From contig JAGNWT010000002.1 of NCBI GenBank assembly GCA_017985935.1, positions 1-64,000 of the forward strand: a stretch of 64,000 bases of DNA, read 5' to 3'. The notes beneath the pieces are model-generated. The model saw only the letters and a program-made list of their open reading frames with translations. It was not told the origin of the DNA and made no database searches. This document shows, in pieces, positions 50,422 through 59,069 of the stretch (positions are counted from its first letter, which is position 1; each line of letters begins with the position of its first letter). The stretch is from Anaerolineales bacterium (GTDB taxonomy: Bacteria > Chloroflexota > Anaerolineae > Anaerolineales > Villigracilaceae). Position numbers and translations under genes: made by a program.

Positions 50422-51564
50422 ATGAAAAAGCTGTACTTTGTTATGGCGCTTCTGATCGTCGCTTCGATGATCCTCAGCGCCTGTGGTGGCACCGCCGCTA
50501 CGGAAGCACCCGCTGCTACCGAGGCCCCTGCCGCTACTGAAGCTCCCGCTGCCACCGAGGCTCCCGCCGCTACTGAAGCCCCCGCAGTTGAAGCTACTGT
50601 TGAAAACTGCCCCACCGAAGAAGTGTTCTGCGTTGGTCTCGTGACCGATGTGGGCAAGATCAATGACAAATCCTTCAACCAGTCTGCCTGGGAAGGCGTT
50701 CAGAAGTCTGAAGCTGATGGCGTTGCTGATATCGTTCAATTCATCGAAACCGCCGATGCCAAAGACTACGCCAAGAACATCGCCCAGTTCGGCGATGCCG
50801 GCTTCGACGTCATCGTGACCGTTGGTTTCGGTCTCGGTGAAGCCACCGCCGCCGCGGCTGCCACCTATCCTAATGTCCGCTTCATCGGCGTGGATCAATT
50901 CCAGGCTGCTACCGTTGCGGGCGTTTCCGGTTTGAACTTCCCCGAAGACAACGCCGGCTTCCTCGTTGGCGCTCTCGCTGCTGCCATGTCGAAGACCAAC
51001 AAGATCGGCGCCGTTTGCGGTACCGATGTTGTTCCTCCCGTTTGGCGCTTTGGTGAAGGCTACAAAGCCGGCGCCGCCTATGCCGACGGCCTGAACGGCA
51101 CCACCACCGAAGTGTTCGTTGTGTACCACAGCGATGTGGGCTTCGACAAGACCTTCACCGATCCCGAGTGGGGCGCTCAGACTGCCAAGTCCATGATGGA
51201 CCAGGGCGCTGACTCCATCTTCGGCTGCGGTGGTCTCACCGGTAACGGCGCTGTCACAGCCGCCGCCCAGGCTGGTGCTTATGGCATCGGCGTGGATACC
51301 GACCAGTACCTCACCCTGCCCGAAGCTGCTCCTCGCATGCTCTCCTCCGCGATGAAGCTCATCACCCCCGGAGTTGCCGACCTGATCGCCGCCACCAAAG
51401 ATGGCACCATCGCTGATGGTAACGTCTTCGGCGCCGCTGGTTATGCTCCGTTCCACGATCTTGATGGCGAAGTTCCCGCCGAAGTCAAAGCCATGATGGA
51501 AACCATCAACGCCGGCTTGCTCGACGGCTCCATCAAGACCAATGTTCCTCCGGTCAAGCCGTAA
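50422..51564 (+). CDS. BMP-family substrate-binding lipoprotein (2)
   Basis: This 380-residue lipoprotein has lipobox 'LSAC' (Cys21) and ribosome site AGGAGAAG. A linker of five Ala-Pro-Ala-Ala-Thr-Glu repeats (about 25-55) lifts the binding domain off the membrane. The receptor domain shows 'CVGLVTDVGKINDKSFNQSA', 'NFPEDNAGFLVGALAAAMSK', 'ADSIFGCGGLTGNGAVTAAA' and 'GIGVDTDQYLTLP', typical of PnrA/Med/TmpC-like nucleoside receptors. It has its own promoter and terminator and strongly C-biased codon use, suggesting high expression, as expected for a receptor made in excess over permease. Confidence 0.92.
   Translation: MKKLYFVMALLIVASMILSACGGTAATEAPAATEAPAATEAPAATEAPAATEAPAVEATVENCPTEEVFCVGLVTDVGKINDKSFNQSAWEGVQKSEADGVADIVQFIETADAKDYAKNIAQFGDAGFDVIVTVGFGLGEATAAAAATYPNVRFIGVDQFQAATVAGVSGLNFPEDNAGFLVGALAAAMSKTNKIGAVCGTDVVPPVWRFGEGYKAGAAYADGLNGTTTEVFVVYHSDVGFDKTFTDPEWGAQTAKSMMDQGADSIFGCGGLTGNGAVTAAAQAGAYGIGVDTDQYLTLPEAAPRMLSSAMKLITPGVADLIAATKDGTIADGNVFGAAGYAPFHDLDGEVPAEVKAMMETINAGLLDGSIKTNVPPVKP
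50497..50590 (+). repeat. Tandem 18-bp coding repeat (APAATE linker)
   Basis: About five imperfect 18-bp units encode Ala-Pro-Ala-Ala-Thr-Glu just after the lipidation site of the second BMP protein. Third-position differences between units show the repeat is not very recent. Confidence 0.8.
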
Positions 51565-51581
51565 GCTTTTGAAGTCGTAAT

Positions 51582-51619
51582 AAAAAAGGGAAAGAGGCGC
51601 GAGTCTCTTTCCCTTTTTC
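51582..51619 (+). terminator. Intrinsic terminator after the second BMP gene
   Basis: AAGGGAAAGAG / CTCTTTCCCTT around GCGCGAGT, then TTTCT. It separates the receptor gene from the permease operon. Confidence 0.85.
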
Positions 51620-51655
51620 TTTTAACCCGCCTACCTCCATTACAGTCCCTCCGTT

Positions 51656-51664
51656 TGATATAAT
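51656..51664 (+). promoter_or_regulatory. Extended -10 promoter of the permease operon
   Basis: TG-A-TATAAT (51656-51664) lies 35 nt before the permease ATG; the Shine-Dalgarno region GGAGCGAAGG follows. No good -35 element. Confidence 0.6.
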
Positions 51665-51698
51665 CGACTTATAAATCATAGTTCCACTGGAGCGAAGG

Positions 51699-52826
51699 AT
51701 GCAATCAGAAAAGCAATCGAATTCGCTGACAAAACAACTTTTGCAGTCCGCTACGGAAGCCAGCCTGGTTCCCTTCCTGGCGATTCTGACAGCGGTGGTT
51801 GTTGGCGGCCTCATCATCAAGTTCGTAGGCGGAGATCCATTCCTGGCTTATAAGGGATTGATCCAGGGTTCACTTGGGTCCAAGAAAGCCCTGAGCGAAA
51901 CAGCCGTTTGGGCAACTCCATACATCTTTGCAGGTTTGGCAGTTGCGATCGGATTCAAGGGCGGTCTGTTCAATATCGGCGCAGAAGGACAGTTGGCAGT
52001 TGGCGCTGTGTTCTCGGCACTGATCGGTTACGCTCTGCCCGAATGGCTTGGCACCGACCTCCCAACCATCATCCATCTTCCGCTGGCGATCTTGTGCGGA
52101 GTACTCATGGGCGGGCTGTGGGCCGGGATCGTGGGCGCGTTGAAAGCCTATACAGGCGGGCACGAAGTGATCAACACGATCATGATGAATTACATTGCGT
52201 TGAACACAACCTCGTTCCTGTTGAACGGCGTGATGAAAGATAAAAGCCCCACCAATGTGATCGCTCGCACCCCGTTGATCGAAGACAGCGCGCGCATCTC
52301 CCCGATCTTTGAAGGGCTTCGCGTGCATTGGGGTTTTGTACTTGCCCTATTGGTGGCATTTCTGATCTGGTGGCTGCTTAATAAGACCACACTTGGTTTC
52401 GAGATCCGCACGGTGGGATTGAACCCCGATGCAGCACAATACGCTGGTGTAAACGTAAAGCGGACCATCATTCTCACCATGGCGCTTTCGGGTATGCTGG
52501 CAGGCATGGCCGGGGCCATTGAAGTGACCGGCTTGAACTATCGCCACGAACTGGGATTCTCGATCGGCTATGGGTATGACGCCATCGCCATCGCCCTGCT
52601 TGGCAAGTCGCATCCGCTTGGGATCGTGCTATCAGCCTTCCTGTTCGCGGCCATGCGTAACGGTGCCTCGCGCATGCAATTCCTCACCCAACTTCCTGTG
52701 GATCTGATCTCCATGATCCAGGCATTGATTCTGCTCTTCGTGGCAGCGGATGCAATCATCCGGTTTATCTATCGCATCAAATCCAAGGGCGAGCGTGTTG
52801 TGCTTACCCGCGGCTGGGGAGGATAG
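51699..52826 (+). CDS. BMP-type ABC importer permease 1
   Basis: This 375-residue permease has about eight to ten spans and belongs to the branched-chain/ribose-type permease superfamily (YufP/NupP group). 'GLAVAIGFKGGLFNIGAEGQ' is the diagnostic motif, followed by 'GGHEVINTIMMNYIAL' and 'GMAGAIEVTGLNYRHELGFS'. It forms the membrane channel with the next permease, 8 nt downstream, and imports what the BMP receptors bind, most likely nucleosides. Confidence 0.9.
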   Translation: MQSEKQSNSLTKQLLQSATEASLVPFLAILTAVVVGGLIIKFVGGDPFLAYKGLIQGSLGSKKALSETAVWATPYIFAGLAVAIGFKGGLFNIGAEGQLAVGAVFSALIGYALPEWLGTDLPTIIHLPLAILCGVLMGGLWAGIVGALKAYTGGHEVINTIMMNYIALNTTSFLLNGVMKDKSPTNVIARTPLIEDSARISPIFEGLRVHWGFVLALLVAFLIWWLLNKTTLGFEIRTVGLNPDAAQYAGVNVKRTIILTMALSGMLAGMAGAIEVTGLNYRHELGFSIGYGYDAIAIALLGKSHPLGIVLSAFLFAAMRNGASRMQFLTQLPVDLISMIQALILLFVAADAIIRFIYRIKSKGERVVLTRGWGG

Positions 52827-52834
52827 GAGAAACT

Positions 52835-53959
52835 ATGGACTGGAAACGATTCGGGTTTATCGCTCTCATTATTATTGTGCTCTTCAGCGTGGTGGTCATG
52901 GTGGGGCAGGTGAAACAGCCGCCGTTGCTGATCATCACCAGTATGCTCGCCACCACCATCGCTGTGGCCACTCCGCTGACTTTAGGCGCGCTCTCCGGTG
53001 TGTTCTGCGAACGCTCCGGGGTGGTGAATATCGGCATCGAAGGCATGATGCTGACCTCCGCCTTCTTTGGCTGGCTGGGCGGCATCTACATGTATCACGT
53101 TTACAACTTCAAGCTCATGGAAGCAGGCGCGGGCTGGAGCATCGCCATCGGCGTACTTGTAGCCATCCTGACCGGGGCTGTCATGTCGCTTTTACACGCG
53201 GTGCTCTCGATCACCTTCAAAGTGGATCAGATCATCGGCGGGACGGTCATTAACATTCTTGCGGTCGGGCTGACCGGCTTCCTGAACCGCCAACTGTTCT
53301 TCGGCGCGACCAGTGTGTTTGAGGGAAGCGTTCCAAGTTCACCCGGCGTGCTCCCCACCATCCACATTCCCATTACTGAAATATTTTCATCGCTTTGCCG
53401 CACAGAAGTGTGTCTGACGAACATCACAGCCATCAACCGCGTATTCGACCAGAAGCCCATCGCCTTGAGCGCTGTTATCCTGGTCTTCCTCTCTCACTAT
53501 ATTTTGTTCAACACCCGCTGGGGCTTGCGCACCCGCGCCGTGGGCGAACATCCCAAAGCGGCAGACACGGTCGGCATCAACGTGGCCTTCATGCGTTACG
53601 CCAACGTGATCATCGGCGGAATGTTCGCCGGGCTGGCAGGGGCGTACTTCACCATTGAGTCTGTGCCGTCCTTCGAGCCTTTGCTCACCAACGGGCGCGG
53701 CTTCATCTCCCTTGCCGCCATGATCTTCGGCAACTGGACTCCCATCGGAGCTTGGGCGGCGTCGCTGGTGTTTGGCGCGTCGCAAGCCTTGTTGATCAAC
53801 ATGCAGATCTTCCGCGATGTCATTCCTGAGCAATGGTCATTCCTGCAGGAATCCTACATCGTGGGGCTGACACCCTACATCCTCACCATGTTCATCCTGA
53901 CGGGCGTCATCGGCAAGACCACACCGCCCGCCGCCGATGGCGTTGCATACGAGAAATAA
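52835..53959 (+). CDS. BMP-type ABC importer permease 2
   Basis: This 374-residue permease is the YufQ/NupQ-like partner. 'LGALSGVFCERSGVVNIGIE' followed by 'GMMLTSAFFGWLGG', 'TFKVDQIIGGTVINILAVGL' and 'RTRAVGEHPKAADTVGI' are family hallmarks. GAGGATAGGAGAA supplies the ribosome site. It is 9 nt ahead of the ATPase gene. An extra segment at about residues 165-195 contains two Cys ('SLCRTEVCLTNI'). Confidence 0.9.
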   Translation: MDWKRFGFIALIIIVLFSVVVMVGQVKQPPLLIITSMLATTIAVATPLTLGALSGVFCERSGVVNIGIEGMMLTSAFFGWLGGIYMYHVYNFKLMEAGAGWSIAIGVLVAILTGAVMSLLHAVLSITFKVDQIIGGTVINILAVGLTGFLNRQLFFGATSVFEGSVPSSPGVLPTIHIPITEIFSSLCRTEVCLTNITAINRVFDQKPIALSAVILVFLSHYILFNTRWGLRTRAVGEHPKAADTVGINVAFMRYANVIIGGMFAGLAGAYFTIESVPSFEPLLTNGRGFISLAAMIFGNWTPIGAWAASLVFGASQALLINMQIFRDVIPEQWSFLQESYIVGLTPYILTMFILTGVIGKTTPPAADGVAYEK

Positions 53960-53968
53960 GAGGCTGCC

Positions 53969-55498
53969 ATGTCTGAACAACCAATTGTCCTCGAAGCAAA
54001 AGGCATTACCAAACAATTCCCCGGCGTGCTCGCCAGTGACAACGTCAACTTTGACCTGCGCAAAGGCGAGATCCACGCCCTGCTCGGAGAGAACGGCGCG
54101 GGCAAAAGCACATTGATGAATCTCATCTACGGACTGCACCGCCCCGACAAAGGCGAGATCATTGTCAACGGAAAGCCGGTCGCCATTCATTCCCCGAACG
54201 ATTCCATCGCGGTCGGCATCGGTATGGTGCACCAGCACTTCATGCTCATCCCCGTTTTCACTGTTGCAGAAAATGTCATGCTCGGTGACGAAGTCACCAG
54301 GAACGGGTCTCTGGACCGTGCCAACGTCGCATCGAAGATCAATGAGATCTCCAAACAATACGGTCTGGATGTGGATCCGAACGCGCTGGTCGGGCCGCTC
54401 CCCGTGGGCATTCAACAGCGCGTTGAGATCGTGAAGACCCTCTACCGCAACGCGGAGATCGTCATCCTTGACGAGCCCACCGCCGTGCTCACCCCGCAGG
54501 AGGCCGAAGACCTGTTCCGCATCATGCGCGACCTGACAGCGCGCGGCGTCTCCATCATCTTCATCACCCACAAACTCAAGGAAGTGCTCGCTGTTGCAGA
54601 CCGCATCACGGTCATGCGCGCCGGTCGTGTCATCAACACGGTCAAACCCTCAGAGACAGACTCCGCTCAACTGGCGAACATGATGGTCGGGCGTCAAGTC
54701 ATTCTGACCGTGGATAAGCAAGACAACAAGACGGGTGACGAGATCCTCAAAGTGGAAGGGTTGACCGTTCGCGATCAACGCGACCTCGAAACCGTTCACA
54801 ACGTATCGTTCTCTGTGCGCGGCGGCGAAGTACTCGGCATCGCGGGCGTGCAAGGCAACGGGCAAACCGAACTCTCCGAAGCGCTGACCGGGCTCCGGTC
54901 CCCCTCCGGCGGAAAAGTAACCATCGGCGGGAACGACCTGACCGGCAAATCTCCGCGGGTCATCACCGAAGCGGGACTGGCTCACATCCCCGAAGACCGC
55001 CAGCGTCACGGGCTTGTACTGTCCTACCCCATCGGCGACAACATGGCGCTCTGCGATTATTATCGCGCGCCGTTCAGCTCGCGTGGAGTGATACAGCCCA
55101 AGGCGCTCGACGAGAACGCCCGCAAACTCATCAAAGCGTTTGACGTTCGCACTCCTTCAGCCTTCGTCAGCGCGGGCAAGCTTTCGGGCGGCAATCAACA
55201 AAAAGTGATCGTGGCACGCGAACTCAGCCGCGACAATGTGAAGCTCGTCATTGCCAACCAGCCCACACGCGGCCTCGACGTGGGCTCCATCGAATACATC
55301 CACAGCGAGATCATCAAAATGCGCGACCGGGGTGTGGCTGTGCTGCTCATCTCTGCCGAGTTGGATGAGATCATGGCGCTCTCCGACCGCATCGCCGTCA
55401 TGTACCGCGGGCAGATCGTGGCGGTCGTGGATGCCAAAAAGACCACTCGCGAACAGCTCGGGTTATGGATGGCCGGCGCACAAGTGGAACACGCCTAA
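53969..55498 (+). CDS. BMP-type ABC importer double ATPase
   Basis: This 509-residue protein has two fused ABC domains (RbsA/YufO type). Domain 1 has an intact Walker A 'GENGAGKST' and Walker B 'EIVILDEPTAVLTP' with a degenerate signature 'LPVGIQQRVEI'. Domain 2 has a degenerate Walker A 'GVQGNGQTE' without Lys, signature 'LSGGNQQKVIVARELSR' and 'ANQPTRGLDVG'. This asymmetry is normal for the family. It powers the two permeases and ends the operon, followed by a terminator. Confidence 0.93.
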   Translation: MSEQPIVLEAKGITKQFPGVLASDNVNFDLRKGEIHALLGENGAGKSTLMNLIYGLHRPDKGEIIVNGKPVAIHSPNDSIAVGIGMVHQHFMLIPVFTVAENVMLGDEVTRNGSLDRANVASKINEISKQYGLDVDPNALVGPLPVGIQQRVEIVKTLYRNAEIVILDEPTAVLTPQEAEDLFRIMRDLTARGVSIIFITHKLKEVLAVADRITVMRAGRVINTVKPSETDSAQLANMMVGRQVILTVDKQDNKTGDEILKVEGLTVRDQRDLETVHNVSFSVRGGEVLGIAGVQGNGQTELSEALTGLRSPSGGKVTIGGNDLTGKSPRVITEAGLAHIPEDRQRHGLVLSYPIGDNMALCDYYRAPFSSRGVIQPKALDENARKLIKAFDVRTPSAFVSAGKLSGGNQQKVIVARELSRDNVKLVIANQPTRGLDVGSIEYIHSEIIKMRDRGVAVLLISAELDEIMALSDRIAVMYRGQIVAVVDAKKTTREQLGLWMAGAQVEHA

Positions 55499-55530
55499 GG
55501 CACGCCGATCAAATCGAACGAAATACACCA

Positions 55531-55560
55531 AACAGGAGCCTTACAGCTCCTGTTTTTTTA
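55531..55560 (+). terminator. Intrinsic terminator of the BMP importer operon
   Basis: AACAGGAGC / GCTCCTGTT with a six-base loop followed by a T-run, 33 nt behind the ATPase gene. Confidence 0.88.
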
Positions 55561-55634
55561 TTGGTATAGGAAATTGCGGGGATGGGACAAAACTACACAT
55601 GCGGTAAAATAATCTGGACAAGGAGAAGAGAATT

Positions 55635-56552
55635 ATGAACAAAAAAACACGCCTATACTATCTGCTGATCATTTTTACACTGATGCTCAGCGCATGTAAC
55701 CTGCCCGCCAATAACAATCAGGGCGCTTCCAGCACAGCGGCAGCGCAGACCATCACCGCCCTGCTCAGCTCCACACCGGCCATCGCCAGCCCGGTGAGCG
55801 CCCCCACCTTCACCCCGCTGCCCGCGGTCGCATCCGCAACTCCTGCTCCGGCTGCCACTAACACCCCGATCCCTTCGGCTACCTCCAACTGTAACGCCAT
55901 GGAATTCGTCACCGACGTGACTTATCCGGACGGTTCGATCGTCACCCCGGGACAGAGCTTCACCAAGACCTGGCGGGTCAAGAATATTGGCACCTGCGCG
56001 TGGACTCCCTCCTACGCGGTCGTGTTCTCCGATGGGACTTCCATGAACGGTCCCTCCACACAGGCGCTGGCGGGTAACGTCAACCCCGGACAAACCCTCG
56101 ATATCTCCGTCAACCTGACCGCCCCCGGCGGAACCGGCGACTACACCGGCAACTGGAAACTGCGAGATGCGTCAGGCGTGCTCTTTGGCAGATTTTATGT
56201 TCAGGTGAAGGTGCAAAACCCGGTTACAGCCACGTACACCCTGCCCCCCGCCATTGTTTTCTCGGTGACGAGTGTGACTTACAATGTTTCGGGAACCTGC
56301 GGTAACTTCCACGTTTCTGCGAACATCACCACCAACGGCGCGGGAACTGTGAAATACTTCTGGCAGGCCAACGGCAGCGATGATTTTGAAGGCACCTACA
56401 ACTCCACTTTGAACTTCGCTTCCGCCGGAACCCAAACCACCTCAACCATTGACTGGGCTATTTCCGCGCCAGGCAGCCACTACCTGAGAGTATTCATCAA
56501 TACTCCGAATAATCAATTCATCAGCCAGTCAAGTAACATGGTCTGTCCGTAA
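55635..56552 (+). CDS. NBR1-Ig lipoprotein 1 of 5
   Basis: This 305-residue lipoprotein has a signal peptide ending 'LMLSAC' (Cys21), an Ala/Pro/Thr-rich linker (about 30-83) and an NBR1-type Ig domain (about 88-195). Domain hallmarks are 'VTPGQSFTKTWRVKNIGTCA' with the following Trp, 'VNPGQTLDISVNLTAPGGTG' and 'GNWKLRDASGVLFGRFYVQV'. A second beta-rich domain (about 205-305, 'FSVTSVTYNVSGTCGNFHVS') is shared with lipoprotein 2. Such domains usually mediate binding rather than catalysis. It is surface-anchored; the ligand is unknown. It is the first of five tandem paralogues and has its own terminator. Confidence 0.88.
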   Translation: MNKKTRLYYLLIIFTLMLSACNLPANNNQGASSTAAAQTITALLSSTPAIASPVSAPTFTPLPAVASATPAPAATNTPIPSATSNCNAMEFVTDVTYPDGSIVTPGQSFTKTWRVKNIGTCAWTPSYAVVFSDGTSMNGPSTQALAGNVNPGQTLDISVNLTAPGGTGDYTGNWKLRDASGVLFGRFYVQVKVQNPVTATYTLPPAIVFSVTSVTYNVSGTCGNFHVSANITTNGAGTVKYFWQANGSDDFEGTYNSTLNFASAGTQTTSTIDWAISAPGSHYLRVFINTPNNQFISQSSNMVCP

Positions 56553-56571
56553 AAAATACCCCCAAAAAACA

Positions 56572-56610
56572 CAGAGCGCCCGGCGGGTATCCCCGACCGG
56601 GCGTTTCTGT
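56572..56610 (+). terminator. Intrinsic terminator between NBR1-Ig genes 1 and 2
   Basis: CGCCCGG / CCGGGCG (56577-56583, 56597-56603), extended by ACAGA/TCTGT with a bulge, followed by TTTCTGTTT. Confidence 0.7.
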
Positions 56611-56643
56611 TTACAGTATAATCATATTCCAAGAAAGGAAAAA

Positions 56644-57636
56644 ATGTTCAAAAATATCAAATACTCACTCTTTACGTCTCTTGTGATCGCCTCTTTTATC
56701 ATCACGGCCTGCGCGCCTGAAAGCACCCCCGCCCCAACCCAGGCACCAGACGCAGGTATTCAAACCGCCGTGGCGCTCACGGTTGCCGCACGCAACAATG
56801 CTCAACCGACTGCTGAAATCCCTGCGGCAAATGTCACACAGACTCCTCTGCAGTTTTCCCCCACGCTGACACCGCTTGCCCCCCTCGCCACCAACACTTC
56901 CCAGCCATCGAACACAGGATCCTCCTCGGGCTGCGCCAGCGCCAGCCTCGTCAGCGACTCGCCCCCAGACGGCACCATCTACAAGCCCGGGCAGCAGTTC
57001 ACCAAGACCTGGCAGATCATGAACACCAGCAACTGCACATGGGACCTGAACTATAAGATCGTCTTCTGGAACGGCGATGTGCTCGGCGGAGCCTACGTGT
57101 ATAACCTGCCGCAGATCACCCCGCCGCAAGGCGTCGTTCCCGTCTCACTGGTGCTCACTGCCCCCACCGCCGACGCGACCTACAAATCTGAGTGGATGCT
57201 GCAAACCCCCGACGGCACGAACTTCGGCGTTGGGCAATACAGCGTTCCGTTCTACACCGAGGTCGTGGTCTCCTCTTCGGCCAGCCCCAACTTCAACGTC
57301 ACATCCGTCACTTACAGCCTGGAGCGCATCCCCGCCACCGGCTGCCCGGCAAATGTCAAATACGTGGTGACCGCCAACATCACCACCAACGGACCGGTCC
57401 AATACAATTACATCTGGCTGCAACAGGATGGAAACAGCGGATCGAACAACGGCGGTCCCGGCAAAGGAACCATCAAGATGACCGAAGCCGGCACAAAGTC
57501 CATCACCCGTGAATGGCAGCTCCACTTGGGCAGCAATACCGGAAGTAAACGCTGGATCGCTCTCGGCGTGACCGTGGGCGAAGATTACAGGGAATTCCTC
57601 CCCGGACAATACTTCACCTACGACTGCGGATCATAA
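56644..57636 (+). CDS. NBR1-Ig lipoprotein 2 of 5
   Basis: This 330-residue lipoprotein has a lipobox ending 'IITAC' (Cys23) and AAAGGAAAAA before the ATG. A linker (about 28-95) leads into an NBR1-Ig domain (about 97-205; 'YKPGQQFTKTWQIMNTSNCT' then Trp, 'SEWMLQTPDGTNFGVGQYSV'). The C-terminal domain (about 212-330, 'FNVTSVTYSLERIPATGCPA', 'VTANITTNGPVQYNYIWLQQ') is homologous to that of lipoprotein 1. A TATAAT box (56617-56622) upstream supports separate transcription. Confidence 0.87.
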   Translation: MFKNIKYSLFTSLVIASFIITACAPESTPAPTQAPDAGIQTAVALTVAARNNAQPTAEIPAANVTQTPLQFSPTLTPLAPLATNTSQPSNTGSSSGCASASLVSDSPPDGTIYKPGQQFTKTWQIMNTSNCTWDLNYKIVFWNGDVLGGAYVYNLPQITPPQGVVPVSLVLTAPTADATYKSEWMLQTPDGTNFGVGQYSVPFYTEVVVSSSASPNFNVTSVTYSLERIPATGCPANVKYVVTANITTNGPVQYNYIWLQQDGNSGSNNGGPGKGTIKMTEAGTKSITREWQLHLGSNTGSKRWIALGVTVGEDYREFLPGQYFTYDCGS

Positions 57637-57663
57637 CCCCGCCCATACCTGATCGAACGACCA

Positions 57664-57697
57664 AAAAGAAGCCAGCTCTGTGAGTTGGCTTCTTTTC
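57664..57697 (+). terminator. Intrinsic terminator between NBR1-Ig genes 2 and 3
   Basis: AAGAAGCCAGCTC / GAGTTGGCTTCTT (one G-T pair) with a TGT loop, then TTTCG. Confidence 0.75.
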
Positions 57698-57765
57698 GAT
57701 TGGGAACCATTCGCGTCCATTATGCGTCTTTAATCTTTGGAACATCATTTTCCGGAGAAAAAATC

Positions 57766-59028
57766 ATGCTTATAAAAAGATCACCCCTCATCCTTTTCCT
57801 CGCCTTCATCGCCATCGTGCAATTGGCGTGCAATCTGCCGTCAAACTCAGCAACGCCAGACACATTTGCCACATTGAACGGACTGTACACCGCATCAGCC
57901 CAGACGCTCGAATCTGCCTCGACCCAACCGGCATTCAGCCCCACCCCGGGACTGCCCCTGCCAACCGTCGCCACGGGAAGCGGCTCCACCGCGGTTCCGC
58001 CGGTCACTATCCCCGCCACGAAAACACCCATTCCGCAGGTGCCGGCTCCCGTGTCCAGATGTGATGCGGCGCAATTTGTCGGCGATATCACCTACCCGGA
58101 TGGAAGCCTGCTCACACGCAACAGTACCTTCGTCAAGATCTGGAAGATCAAGAACATCGGCACCTGCTCATGGACGACATCCTACGCGCTGGTCTTCACC
58201 GGCGGGGATGCAATGAACGGTCCCGCCGCGGCTTCTCTCGCAAAGAACGTCAACCCTGGCGAAAGTATTGAAGTGCCTGTCACTCTCACAGCCCCGGGTG
58301 TGGACGGCAGCTATCGCGGCTATTGGAAACTCCGCAATGCATCGAACGTGCTGTTCGGCATCGGCACGCAGGCAGATACCGCCTTCTGGGTCGATATCAA
58401 AGTGGGCGGTCCGTCATTCGTGGCTTACGACTTCACAAGCAACCATTGCGCTGCCACCTGGGAAACCAATAACGGGAGCGTAGCATGCGGCGTGGATGGA
58501 GGCATTGCCGGATACGCCCTGAAGTTAACCGCCCCCGTAATGGAAGATGGCTCCACCGAGAATGAGCCCGGGCTGTTGACCGTTCCGCAAGACAAGGACA
58601 ACGGATTCATCAGCGGGCAATATCCTGCCATCACCGTCCAAAACGGTGACCGTTTCCGCACGATCGTGAACTGCCAGCACAACACGAAGAACTGTAACGT
58701 GTACTTCCGCCTGAATTACAAGGTCAACGGGCAGGTAAAAACCCTTGCCAGTTGGCATGAAGTGTACGAGGGAAAATACTATCCAGTCGATCTGGACCTG
58801 AGCAGCCTCACCGGGCAGAGCGTAAACTTCATTCTGGTGGTCGAAGCGAACGGTCCGCAGGATAACGACCAGGCGCTCTGGCTCAACCCGTACATCATTC
58901 GTCAGGGCACGCCGCCTACAGCCGCCCCGACAGCCACCTTTACCTCCACTCCGACCGCCACAGTGACCTTCACTCCCACGGCTACAGCCACCTTCACGCC
59001 GACACCCACCAATACGATTGCCCCGTAG
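57766..59028 (+). CDS. NBR1-Ig lipoprotein 3 of 5, with an extra C-terminal domain and Thr/Pro tail
   Basis: I start at 57766 (420 residues; CGGAGAAAA upstream) because this gives a lipoprotein signal ending 'VQLAC' (Cys22). The frame is open to 57685, through the terminator. The NBR1-Ig domain (about 99-215) shows 'LLTRNSTFVKIWKIKNIGTC' and 'GSYRGYWKLRNASNVLFGIG'. It is followed by a unique beta-rich domain (about 220-380) with four Cys in 'NHCAATW', 'VACG' and 'NCQHNTKNCNVYF', possibly ligand-binding. The last 40 residues are Thr/Pro-rich ('TFTPTATATFTPTPTNTIAP'). It is the largest and most divergent member of the array. Confidence 0.85.
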   Translation: MLIKRSPLILFLAFIAIVQLACNLPSNSATPDTFATLNGLYTASAQTLESASTQPAFSPTPGLPLPTVATGSGSTAVPPVTIPATKTPIPQVPAPVSRCDAAQFVGDITYPDGSLLTRNSTFVKIWKIKNIGTCSWTTSYALVFTGGDAMNGPAAASLAKNVNPGESIEVPVTLTAPGVDGSYRGYWKLRNASNVLFGIGTQADTAFWVDIKVGGPSFVAYDFTSNHCAATWETNNGSVACGVDGGIAGYALKLTAPVMEDGSTENEPGLLTVPQDKDNGFISGQYPAITVQNGDRFRTIVNCQHNTKNCNVYFRLNYKVNGQVKTLASWHEVYEGKYYPVDLDLSSLTGQSVNFILVVEANGPQDNDQALWLNPYIIRQGTPPTAAPTATFTSTPTATVTFTPTATATFTPTPTNTIAP

Positions 59029-59069
59029 GTGCGTTATAATAATGTCACTATTTTTGGAGGCTAACTACT

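Noticed and set aside
50497-50590. Tandem repeat as a possible non-coding element
   Set aside because: The 18-bp period preserves the reading frame and encodes a typical Ala/Pro/Thr/Glu lipoprotein linker.
50374-51456. Minus-strand open frame of 360 codons rich in Gly, Ala and Glu, opposite the second BMP gene
   Set aside because: It is the reverse reading of a strongly C-ending coding sequence; the plus-strand product has a lipobox and BMP motifs.
53969-55498. Degenerate second Walker A motif as sign of a broken ATPase
   Set aside because: Loss of the Lys in the second domain is normal in RbsA/YufO-type double ATPases.
57685-57765. Longer N-terminus for the third NBR1-Ig lipoprotein
   Set aside because: It would begin at the 3' end of a terminator hairpin and would place 27 polar residues before an otherwise perfect lipoprotein signal peptide.
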